Shown here one piece after another: positions 1-5,066 of a DNA stretch of 10,829 nucleotides; positions within the stretch are counted from its first letter, which is position 1; each line of letters begins with the position of its first letter. Both the position numbers and the translations under genes were made by a program. This stretch comes from Campylobacterales bacterium. Its GTDB lineage: Bacteria; Campylobacterota; Campylobacteria; Campylobacterales; QNZT01. The notes beneath the pieces were generated by a model. The model searched no databases. It was given only the letters and a program-made list of their open reading frames with translations, and had not been told where the DNA came from. The stretch lies in NCBI GenBank assembly GCA_015662615.1, contig DQTU01000009.1, forward strand, positions 1 through 10,829, written 5' to 3'.

Positions 1-1
1 A

Positions 2-889
2 GAGTTAAATGCAACGATAAAAGCATATAATATGGCTGGAAATTTATTGGCAAATTATGATTCTTTGCATTATGCTAAAGCTACAGATTTGCTAGTAAAG
101 TATAATAAACTAGGAAATATTGCAAATACCCTTAATTGGGCAGATAATATAGATGGTCAAACACATCGTGGAGTTGGAGCTGGTAATAGTTTTGTATTTG
201 ATATCCCTACAACACGATTTGATGCAGGAGTGGCAAATACAGTAATAAATATCAATTTTACAAGAGATAAAACTACGGCAAAAAATCCGATGAGATTGAC
301 TATCATAGATTTAAATGTTACAGATAGTGATGGAATTAGCGGTTCATCATCGACAAGTAGTGATAAATCAGCTGATTTTTACTATGGAAGATTGCATACC
401 CCTAACTATTATGGGACAGGTGAAAACCATAAGATAAGAGTTTATCATGAGATATATTGTAAAAATTGTAATACACCTACAGATATTTTCAAATACGCAC
501 ATGCAAAAGCGAGTGAAGACAATATCAATTGGTATATTTTAGATAAAGCTCAATATAGTAATGGTGGAGGATTTAATGATTTTAAAGGCGTAAATCATGA
601 TGACTTTATAGATAAAAATTCGGGTCAGGTGATAAGTGTTACTTCAAATGTCATGGAGTCAAATGGGGAAGATGAGATAAAACTTACAATTCCAAAAGCT
701 CCGTTTAGAGACAGAATGACATATAAGCCTTCACCATGGCTTGTTTACAATAGATTTAATACTTCAGCAGACAAACATTGGTTTAATATAAATCTATCTT
801 CTGGCTCAGGATGGGCTGGAAAAGGTGCGGAAGGAATGACGACAAAAGGAGAAGCTACAATAAGAAGCAATCAGAAGATGGATTGGTAA
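2..889 (+). CDS. C-terminal part of a large, probably exported surface protein (5' end outside window)
   Basis: The frame is open to the left edge (codons from position 2), so the ATG at 32 is probably internal and this is the tail of a longer protein. About 295 residues are visible. They are rich in Asn, Asp, Ser, Thr and aromatic residues, lack membrane segments, and look like beta-rich extracellular sequence. A pair of cysteines (CKNC) lies near residue 144 counted from the ATG at 32. The sequence 'FYYGRLHTPNYYG' near residue 116 and 'SPWLVYNRFN' near residue 233 recall the conserved blocks of the MshQ-like DUF6701 C-terminal region, but this is a from-memory resemblance and weak. The extreme C-terminus (TTKGEA...QKMDW) recurs almost unchanged in the minus-strand fragment at 10543-10782, so the tail is a conserved module of a paralogous family. 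The gene ends directly at a terminator and converges on groEL. Precise function is unknown. Confidence 0.75.
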   Translation, partial: ELNATIKAYNMAGNLLANYDSLHYAKATDLLVKYNKLGNIANTLNWADNIDGQTHRGVGAGNSFVFDIPTTRFDAGVANTVININFTRDKTTAKNPMRLTIIDLNVTDSDGISGSSSTSSDKSADFYYGRLHTPNYYGTGENHKIRVYHEIYCKNCNTPTDIFKYAHAKASEDNINWYILDKAQYSNGGGFNDFKGVNHDDFIDKNSGQVISVTSNVMESNGEDEIKLTIPKAPFRDRMTYKPSPWLVYNRFNTSADKHWFNINLSSGSGWAGKGAEGMTTKGEATIRSNQKMDW

Positions 890-910
890 AAAAGGTCGTG
901 AGACCTTTTT
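889..910 (+). terminator. Rho-independent terminator of the left-edge gene
   Basis: The stem AAAAAGGTC (889-897), loop GTGA and stem GACCTTTTT (902-910) start at the last base of the TAA stop. The ttttt tract is part of the stem, a common arrangement in AT-rich genomes. It fits termination of the plus-strand gene ending at 889. Confidence 0.75.
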
Positions 911-962
911 GCTTGATGCCCGCACGGCTTCGCTTCGCTCCGACCGTTTTGGTTCCGAACCT

Positions 963-991
963 AAAAACGAGAAGAAATTCTCGTTTTTTTT
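963..991. terminator. Bidirectional terminator between the left-edge gene and groEL
   Basis: A perfect 11-bp stem, AAAAACGAGAA (963-973) with TTCTCGTTTTT (978-988), surrounds a GAAA loop and is followed by more T on the plus strand. The opening A-run gives a T-run on the minus strand as well, so it can stop both plus-strand readthrough and groEL transcription, whose stop codon lies 11 bases away. Confidence 0.8.
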
Positions 992-998
992 ACGGTTC

Positions 999-2639
999 TC
1001 ACATCATCCCAGGCATTCCACCCATACCGCCCATGTCAGGCATAGGAGGCATTGAAGGAGGTGTAACCTCTTTTATGTCACTTACGGTTGCTTCTGTAGT
1101 AAGAAGCAGGCTTGAAACTGAGATAGCATTTTGAAGCGCTACTCTAGCAACTTTTACAGGATCGATGATACCTGCTTCAAACATATCCACATACTCGCCG
1201 GTCGCAGCGTTAAATCCATGATTTTCATTTTTATCTATAGCTACATTGTTAGCTACAACGCCAGCGTCAAATCCTGCATTTTCAGCGATCTGTTTTAGAG
1301 GAGCGGACAATGCTCTTTTGACGATCTCAGCACCAATTGCTTGGTCGCCATCAAGGTCAAGTTTGATTTTTGAGCTTGCAAGTAAAAGTGCAGCACCGCC
1401 GCCGATAACCACACCCTCTTCAACTGCCGCTTTTGTAGCAGATAAGGCATCATCAACTCTATCTTTTTTCTCTTTCATCTCAGTTTCAGTAGCCGCACCA
1501 ACTTTGATAACTGCAACTCCGCCGCTAAGTTTTGCAAGACGCTCTTGAAGCTTCTCTTTGTCATAGTCGCTTGAAGTTTCCTCTATCTGTTTTTTTATCT
1601 GACCAACTCTAGCTTCGATAGTCGCTTTGTCTCCAGCACCATTTATGATAGTAGTGTTGTCCTTGTCGATAACGATACTTGAAGCTGAACCCAAGTCCTC
1701 AGGAGTAACACTCTCTAATGTTCTTCCTAGCTCTTCACTTATCAATACTCCACCAGTAAGGATTGCTATATCTTCAAGCATTGCTTTTCTTCTATCACCA
1801 AAACCTGGAGCTTTAACTGCTGCGATATTTAAAATACCTCTTAATTTGTTCACAACCAATGTTGTCAATGCTTCACCCTCAATATCTTCAGCGATGATAA
1901 GAAGTGGACGGCTAGATTTTTGAATCTGCTCTAAAACGGGAAGAAGGTCTTTTAAGTTTGAAACTTTTTTATCAAACAACAGAACAAAAGGATTCTCTAA
2001 AACCGCTTCCATCTTCTCAGTATCCGTTGCAAAATAAGGTGATAAATAACCACGATCAAATTGCATACCCTCAACAACATCTAGCTCATCTTCGATACCT
2101 TTAGCCTCTTCAACAGTGATAACACCATCTTTCCCGACTCTGTCCATAGCATCTGCTATAAGGTCTCCGATCTTCACATCAGAGTTTGCTGAGATACTTG
2201 CAACTTGTGCGATCTCTTTTTTATCTTTAACCTCTTTTGAGATCTTTTTAAGCTCTTCGACAATCGCAATAGAAGCTTTGTCCATACCTCTTTTTACTTC
2301 GATAGGATTTGCCCCTGCTGTGATATTTCTAAGACCTTCTTTAAATATCGCATGTGCTAATACGGTTGCAGTAGTTGTACCATCTCCAGCCTCTTCAGCC
2401 GCGTTTGAAGCAACTTCTTTTACAAGCTGTGCTCCCATGTTCTCTATCGTGTTTTCAAGCTCGATCTCTCTAGCTACTGAAACACCATCTTTTGTGATAC
2501 TTGGAGCTCCAAAACTTTTTTGAATCAAAACATTTCTACCTCTAGGTCCCATTGTAACCTTAACCGCATCACTTAACTTTCTAACACCCTCATATAATGA
2601 ATTTCTTGCACTATCTGAAAATTGAATCTCTTTTGCCAT
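999..2639 (-). CDS. groEL: 60-kDa chaperonin GroEL
   Basis: This is a group I chaperonin subunit. It assembles into the double-ring cytoplasmic folding chamber that works with GroES, using ATP hydrolysis to fold client proteins. The 546-residue length is normal for the family. Visible signatures include the nucleotide-site segment 'MGPRGRNV' (residues 30-37), the ATP-binding loop 'GDGTTT' (85-90), the apical/intermediate stretch 'VKAPGFGDRRK' and the equatorial 'GGGAALL' near residue 406. The C-terminal Gly-Gly-Met tail ends in 'GGMGGMPGMM'. The ATG at 2639 is preceded by AAGGAA (2648-2653, minus strand) at eight bases. It is the second gene of groES-groEL, 35 bases after groES, and is intact with no missing residues noted. 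Confidence 0.99.
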   Translation of the reverse strand: MAKEIQFSDSARNSLYEGVRKLSDAVKVTMGPRGRNVLIQKSFGAPSITKDGVSVAREIELENTIENMGAQLVKEVASNAAEEAGDGTTTATVLAHAIFKEGLRNITAGANPIEVKRGMDKASIAIVEELKKISKEVKDKKEIAQVASISANSDVKIGDLIADAMDRVGKDGVITVEEAKGIEDELDVVEGMQFDRGYLSPYFATDTEKMEAVLENPFVLLFDKKVSNLKDLLPVLEQIQKSSRPLLIIAEDIEGEALTTLVVNKLRGILNIAAVKAPGFGDRRKAMLEDIAILTGGVLISEELGRTLESVTPEDLGSASSIVIDKDNTTIINGAGDKATIEARVGQIKKQIEETSSDYDKEKLQERLAKLSGGVAVIKVGAATETEMKEKKDRVDDALSATKAAVEEGVVIGGGAALLLASSKIKLDLDGDQAIGAEIVKRALSAPLKQIAENAGFDAGVVANNVAIDKNENHGFNAATGEYVDMFEAGIIDPVKVARVALQNAISVSSLLLTTEATVSDIKEVTPPSMPPMPDMGGMGGMPGMM

Positions 2640-2674
2640 GTAATTGTTTCCTTATTTATCTATATTCTTTTTAT

Positions 2675-2947
2675 TTAATTTAAAATTCCAAATATATCAT
2701 CAACATCTAACACTAAATACTTAGCGCCATCTACTGTTATCTCTGTTCCGCTATATTTTCCAAAGACTACATTATCGCCTTTTTTAATCTCTCCATCTTC
2801 TTTCACTTCATTACTTATTGCAACAACAGTTGCTTGAGATGGTTTCTCTTTTGCATTGTCTGGGATGATGATGCCAGAAGCCGTTTTTGACTCTTCCTCA
2901 GCTATCTGAACTAATACTCTCTGCCCTAATGGTAAAAATGATGCCAT
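2675..2947 (-). CDS. groES: 10-kDa co-chaperonin GroES
   Basis: This is the 90-residue co-chaperonin that forms a heptameric lid on GroEL. The sequence starts 'MASFLPLGQRVLVQ', has the mobile loop with 'KTASGIIIPD' (residues 21-30), the roof region, and the typical late block 'VVFGKYSGTEI' followed by 'YLVLDVDDIFGIL'. Length is slightly shorter than the usual 94-97, as in other epsilonproteobacteria. The ATG at 2947 has a clear AGGAG (2955-2959, minus strand) seven bases upstream. It leads the groES-groEL operon; the promoter is the TATAAT at 2978-2983 on the minus strand. I saw no CIRCE or HAIR heat-shock operator in the spacer. Confidence 0.99.
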   Translation of the reverse strand: MASFLPLGQRVLVQIAEEESKTASGIIIPDNAKEKPSQATVVAISNEVKEDGEIKKGDNVVFGKYSGTEITVDGAKYLVLDVDDIFGILN

Positions 2948-2977
2948 TTATAATCTCCTATATAATTTTAAAGAGGG

Positions 2978-2983
2978 ATTATA
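2978..2983 (-). promoter_or_regulatory. -10 box of the groESL promoter
   Basis: Read on the minus strand this is a perfect TATAAT, in the context gggTATAATcc, 30 bases upstream of the groES start codon. No convincing -35 hexamer sits 17 bases further upstream, which is usual for the A/T-rich sigma70 promoters of Campylobacterota. Confidence 0.6.
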
Positions 2984-3046
2984 CCCAATACATGTTAAAG
3001 ATTAGTAAATGAGAGTTAAATAAGACAATATTAAGTTACTCTTTGG

Positions 3047-3052
3047 CATAAT
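3047..3052 (+). promoter_or_regulatory. Candidate -10 box of the tRNA-Met promoter
   Basis: CATAAT (one mismatch to TATAAT) lies 16 bases before the mature tRNA 5' end. This is the right place for a tRNA promoter. The -35 region is weak (AAGACA at 3022-3027 with a long spacer). Confidence 0.45.
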
Positions 3053-3068
3053 CCTATTTCAAATTTGT

Positions 3069-3146
3069 GGCAAGGTAGCTCAGCTGGTTTAGAGCGCTGG
3101 TCTCATAAGCCGGAGGTCGTGAGTTCAAGTCTCACTCTTGTCACCA
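3069..3146 (+). tRNA. tRNA-Met(CAU), elongator type; integration site of the adjacent island
   Basis: This 78-nt gene folds by eye as a full cloverleaf with encoded CCA. The acceptor GGCAAGG pairs with TCTTGTC, including G-T pairs. The D stem is GCTC/GAGC. The anticodon stem CTGGT/GCCGG carries the loop CTCATAA, giving anticodon CAT. The T arm is GTGAG/CTCAC with TTCAAGT. G1-C72 pairing argues against an initiator tRNA, so it is most likely elongator Met. A tRNA-Ile2 with a lysidine-modified CAU cannot be fully excluded by eye. The 3' part from the anticodon loop onward (3101-3146) is repeated at 4924-4969, showing that the gene served as an integration target and was kept functional by the incoming element. 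Confidence 0.95.
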
Positions 3147-3156
3147 TATAATCCAC
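3101..3156 (+). repeat. Left attachment repeat (att copy inside tRNA-Met 3' half)
   Basis: This copy begins in the anticodon loop (TCTCATAAGCC...), runs through the variable loop, T arm and CCA, and continues ten bases past the tRNA (to ...AATCCAC). It matches 4924-4979 except for G3115/A4938 and T3149/A4972. Confidence 0.85.
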
Positions 3157-3221
3157 TTTATTTAACTTTCAATGACTTTTAATACTTTGATTTTTTACTT
3201 GACTGAAATTGCTTTTGTGTA

Positions 3222-3242
3222 CTGGCTCATGGGTCGGAGGTC
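3222..3242 (+). repeat. Degenerate tRNA anticodon-arm-like fragment
   Basis: CTGG-CTCATGGGTCGGAGGTC aligns with tRNA-Met 3097-3118 with one gap and three mismatches, and keeps the CAT and the GGAGGTC variable-region block. It lies 76 bases after the intact tRNA and may be a scar of an earlier insertion. It is short, so chance or a different tRNA parent is possible. Confidence 0.4.
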
Positions 3243-3338
3243 TTTTGTCCCTTTTTTGCACAGTTTTTTAGAATTGAAGAATTGATATTTTATTTTTTTA
3301 CTATATAACGGATTCATAAAAAAAATAAAGGATTTAGT

Positions 3339-3915
3339 ATGTCTCAATAGTTTGTAAATATTACATTTTCTGCAGTTACTGGTGGTGCTTCATATGATGT
3401 GTTAAAAATGGCTTTAGGTTCAGTTTTGAAAGAATGAAATCGTATGCACTTAAAGATGAAAGAGAAAAATTTGAAAAAGAGTTAAAGTTATTAATGGCAC
3501 AAAACTCAAAATTAAGAGAACAGATTGAAGGTATCAAAAATACAAATACATCTAAAATAGTAAATCAACAACATAATGGAAGTGGTGATAATGTTGGCGG
3601 TGATAAAATAGTCTACGAATACCATAAGCTTTTTAGTGAAAAAATACTTACTAATTTACCTGAGAAAAATGAAGTTTTTATTGGTAGAAAGCAAGAGTCG
3701 TTAGATATTCTAGAAAAAGTCTCTAGAATAGATATTCCTCTTGTTCTTGTTGGTATAGGTGGTGTAGGTAAAACTACTCTTTTAATGAGATTTTTAATAA
3801 GAATTATGAAGAATATGAAAAAGCTATTTACATTGAAGTGAAGGATGATTTTAAAAATTCTTTTATAGGTGCCCTTAATATAATTAAAAGAAAAAAAGTA
3901 AATATTGATCTATAA
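3339..3915 (+). pseudogene. Broken STAND/NB-ARC-like NTPase (N-terminal remnant, defence-type)
   Basis: The ATG at 3339 follows AAAGGA (3327-3332) but is stopped by TAG at codon 4 (MSQ*FVNITFSAV...). That frame continues with a plausible N-terminus up to TGA at about 3432. A one-base loss there moves the reading into the frame from 3434, which has a charged coiled-coil-like helix, then QQHNGSGDNVGGDKI (3566-3610). These are followed by 'FIGRKQESLDIL' and a P-loop GIGGVGKTTL (3752-3781; Lys codon 3770-3772). A second shift in the T-run near 3788-3793 restores about 40 more plausible residues (...YEEYEKAIYIEV...) until the double stop TAA TAA at 3913-3918. The rest of the NTPase (Walker B, winged helix, sensor repeats) is absent. 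The FIGR block followed closely by a GxGGxGKTT P-loop is typical of STAND ATPases, many of which are antiviral; what this one sensed is unknown. An intact form would be several times longer. Confidence 0.8.
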
Positions 3916-4003
3916 TAACCCAGTTTTTGACCCACCATCTCGCAACTTTTCACACAAACTATATAGTGATAAGGGTTTGTGAGAGGTTAATAGCCGAATA
4001 CTA

Positions 4004-4019
4004 AAGTCGGAGGTCGTGA
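4004..4019 (+). repeat. Degenerate tRNA-Met fragment inside the island
   Basis: AAGTCGGAGGTCGTGA matches tRNA-Met 3107-3122 at 15 of 16 positions (T4007 for C). It is the same part of the tRNA as the attachment repeats. It lies between the NTPase remnant and the toxin-antitoxin pair, so it may mark a junction between two successive insertions. Confidence 0.5.
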
Positions 4020-4117
4020 TTTTTAGCTATTTATGGTTTTTTTCATAGTTTAGATTTTATCAGTTTTTGAGATGATAGTTGGTTTATGTTTCAATTTGAA
4101 ATATTTTGTCCTCATAC

Positions 4118-4151
4118 AGATATATAACATGTAGAAGTGTGTTATATATCT
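4118..4151. repeat. Perfect 12-bp inverted repeat upstream of the antitoxin
   Basis: AGATATATAACA (4118-4129) and its exact reverse complement TGTTATATATCT (4140-4151) flank a 10-base spacer. A further TGTTATA half-site lies at 4229-4235 overlapping the promoter -10. The arrangement suits an operator for the antitoxin/toxin complex or a recombinase core site. It is too A/T-rich and lacks the T-run for a strong terminator. Confidence 0.7.
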
Positions 4152-4231
4152 ATGTTGGTGCAGTAAGGGAGTAGAGTGGGCAAATTTTTTAGCAGAGGGT
4201 TTGAAAATTTTTGGTGTAGATTTTTTTATGT

Positions 4232-4248
4232 TATAATTAGAGAAAGGA
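4232..4248 (+). promoter_or_regulatory. -10 box and ribosome binding site of the toxin-antitoxin operon
   Basis: TATAAT (4232-4237) is followed closely by the Shine-Dalgarno-like AGAAAGGA (4241-4248), six bases before ATG 4254. The -10 so near the start implies a very short 5' leader. This decides against a longer in-frame start at GTG 4176, which would lie upstream of this promoter. The -35 region is poor. Confidence 0.55.
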
Positions 4249-4253
4249 TTAGC

Positions 4254-4457
4254 ATGTCAATATCAGATATAAAGAAAATGCCTTTACTTGAAAGGGTACA
4301 TCTTATGGAACAAATTTGGGACACCTTGAGAGATGAATCTGAAGACTTGGACTCTCCTGCTTGGCATAAAGACATCTTAAAAGAGAGAAAAGAAGCTTAT
4401 AACAATGGCAATGTTAAGAGTTATACTGTTGAAGAGATTAGACAAAAGCTCATATGA
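4254..4457 (+). CDS. Antitoxin of the addiction-module component family (PF09720/TIGR02574-like)
   Basis: This 67-residue acidic/helical protein has the family layout. A short N-terminal helix leads into 'LLERVHLMEQIWDTL' (residues 11-25), an acidic linker, then 'SPAWHKDILKERKEAY' (34-49). It ends in the C-terminal 'SYTVEEIRQKL' (56-66), corresponding to the usual '(S/T)WEEVKARL' end. These antitoxins are labile partners that bind and neutralise a ParE/RelE-fold toxin encoded immediately downstream. Its stop overlaps the toxin start (ATGA, 4454-4457), so the two are translationally coupled. I chose ATG 4254 because AAAGGA lies just upstream; an in-frame GTG at 4176 would add 26 residues of Phe-rich, unlike-family sequence. 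It probably represses its own promoter with the toxin. Confidence 0.88.
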   Translation: MSISDIKKMPLLERVHLMEQIWDTLRDESEDLDSPAWHKDILKERKEAYNNGNVKSYTVEEIRQKLI

Positions 4458-4762
4458 GAGCCTACAAAGTAGATATTTTAGAGTTTGCATATGAAGATAT
4501 GCGACTTGGAAAATATTTTTATAATGAACAGGATGAGAACCTTGGTCGATACTTTGTAAACTCAGTATTGACTGATATAGAATCTCTATCATTTTATGGT
4601 GGAATTCATGTTAAATATTTTGGTTTTCATAGGATGCTTGCTAAACGATTTCCTTATGCGATATATTATGATGTTGAGGATAACCTAGTTATAGTATATG
4701 CTGTACTGGACTTGCGTGAAAATCCTTTAAAAAGTTATGAGAAATTACTAAATAGAATGTAG
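4454..4762 (+). CDS. ParE/RelE-superfamily toxin
   Basis: This is the 102-residue toxin of the pair. It starts with the family's short beta strand (YKVDILEFAYEDM), followed by a helical hairpin 'YFYNEQDENLGRYFVNSVLTDI' split over residues 21-42. The diagnostic C-terminal sheet is 'RFPYAIYYDVEDN' (65-77) followed by 'VYAVLDLRENP' (81-91), matching the 'RFPYaIyY...I.V.AVlH.rR.P' pattern of PF05016-type toxins, with Asp-Leu-Arg in place of the frequent His-x-Arg. Members either inhibit DNA gyrase (ParE) or cleave mRNA on ribosomes (RelE); the sequence does not decide which, though pairing with a PF09720 antitoxin is usually annotated as ParE-like. It is intact and full length, and is the only complete gene pair in the island. 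It overlaps the antitoxin by four bases. Confidence 0.88.
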   Translation: MRAYKVDILEFAYEDMRLGKYFYNEQDENLGRYFVNSVLTDIESLSFYGGIHVKYFGFHRMLAKRFPYAIYYDVEDNLVIVYAVLDLRENPLKSYEKLLNRM

Positions 4763-4923
4763 AACTTTATATTTATTTAAGGATTAGTGCCTCAACCCAA
4801 CTTAACAGAGAACCATTCGAAGAGATACTAAAGTCTTGAAAAAAAGACCCCGTTTTGACTCAAATTGGATTTGAAAGGTAGGCATCGCTTAGGGAATAAG
4901 GTACTTAAGCTTATTTTAATCTT

Positions 4924-4979
4924 TCTCATAAGCCGGAAGTCGTGAGTTCAAGTCTCACTCTTGTCACCATAAAATCCAC
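4924..4979 (+). repeat. Right attachment repeat: displaced tRNA-Met 3' fragment
   Basis: This is a copy of tRNA-Met nucleotides from the anticodon loop to CCA plus ten flanking bases, with no acceptor 5' strand or D arm upstream, so it cannot make a tRNA. One substitution (A4938) lies in the variable loop region. It marks the distal junction of the island; tamA starts 87 bases later. Confidence 0.85.
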
Positions 4980-5030
4980 AAATTTGAATCTACTTTATTT
5001 ATCTCCCAAACCATTTTAAATCAAACTTAT

Positions 5031-5036
5031 GATAAT
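5031..5036 (+). promoter_or_regulatory. Candidate -10 box of the tamAB operon
   Basis: GATAAT, in the context TTATGATAATATTTTATATA, lies 30 bases upstream of the tamA start and outside the island repeat. No good -35 is visible. It is the only promoter-like sequence between the island and tamA. Confidence 0.35.
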
Positions 5037-5066
5037 ATTTTATATATTTGAACCGAATTGGAATAG

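Larger units (their letters stand above)
3916..4253. other. Non-coding stretch between NTPase remnant and toxin-antitoxin pair
   Basis: I see no gene here. It holds a 7-bp inverted repeat CACAAAC/GTTTGTG (3953-3959 and 3975-3981), the tRNA-like fragment at 4004-4019, a perfect 12-bp inverted repeat at 4118-4151 and the toxin-antitoxin promoter. The 11-mer ATACTAAAGTC at 3998-4008 recurs at 4825-4835 downstream of the toxin. This suggests duplicated island-end sequence or two merged elements. Confidence 0.6.
3101..4979. mobile_element. Small tRNA-Met-integrated island of about 1.8 kb, no integrase
   Basis: The boundaries are defined by a 56-bp direct repeat (54/56 identical): 3101-3156 within and just after tRNA-Met, and 4924-4979. 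This is the standard signature of site-specific insertion into a tRNA 3' end, where the element restores the tRNA and displaces the original 3' fragment to the far side. The repeat-to-repeat period is 1823 bp. The cargo is a broken STAND-like NTPase and an intact antitoxin-toxin pair; the rest is non-coding with tRNA-like scars. There is no integrase, excisionase or replication gene between the repeats, so the element is non-autonomous, a deletion remnant, or mobilised in trans. Insertion separated tRNA-Met from the tamAB operon. Confidence 0.8.
4763..5066. other. Non-coding right end of the island and tamA leader
   Basis: I see no gene here. It contains the repeated 11-mer ATACTAAAGTC (4825-4835) and a weak GTCTT/AAGAC hairpin (4833-4837 with 4844-4848). 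There is also an AATAAG/CTTATT hairpin (4895-4900, 4910-4915) without a strong T-run, then the displaced tRNA 3' fragment (4924-4979) and the A/T-rich tamA leader. Confidence 0.55.

Noticed and set aside
811..1134. Plus-strand frame overlapping the end of the left-edge gene and the end of groEL
   Set aside because: It runs across both terminators and into the antisense of groEL. It has no ribosome binding site and a composition expected of a shadow frame.
1246..2523. Three plus-strand frames opposite groEL
   Set aside because: They are antisense to a clearly conserved gene, Ser/Ala-rich as such shadows usually are, and lack starts with ribosome binding sites.
2948..3068. CIRCE or HAIR-type heat-shock operator ahead of groES
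   Set aside because: GAGT at 3013 and ACTC at 3038 are 21 bases apart and the flanks do not pair, so neither consensus is met.
4176..4253. In-frame GTG extension of the antitoxin
   Set aside because: The TATAAT and AAAGGA before ATG 4254 fit the short family length; the added residues do not resemble the family and would precede the promoter.
4377..4592. Minus-strand frame across the antitoxin/toxin junction
   Set aside because: It is antisense to both genes of the pair, without support of its own.
4833..4860. Terminator after the toxin gene
   Set aside because: The GTCTT/AAGAC stem is only five pairs and is followed by CCCCG instead of a T-run.
3147..4923. Integrase, excisionase or CRISPR array within the island
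   Set aside because: No frame of adequate length or motif for a recombinase exists between the repeats, and no regularly spaced repeats are present.
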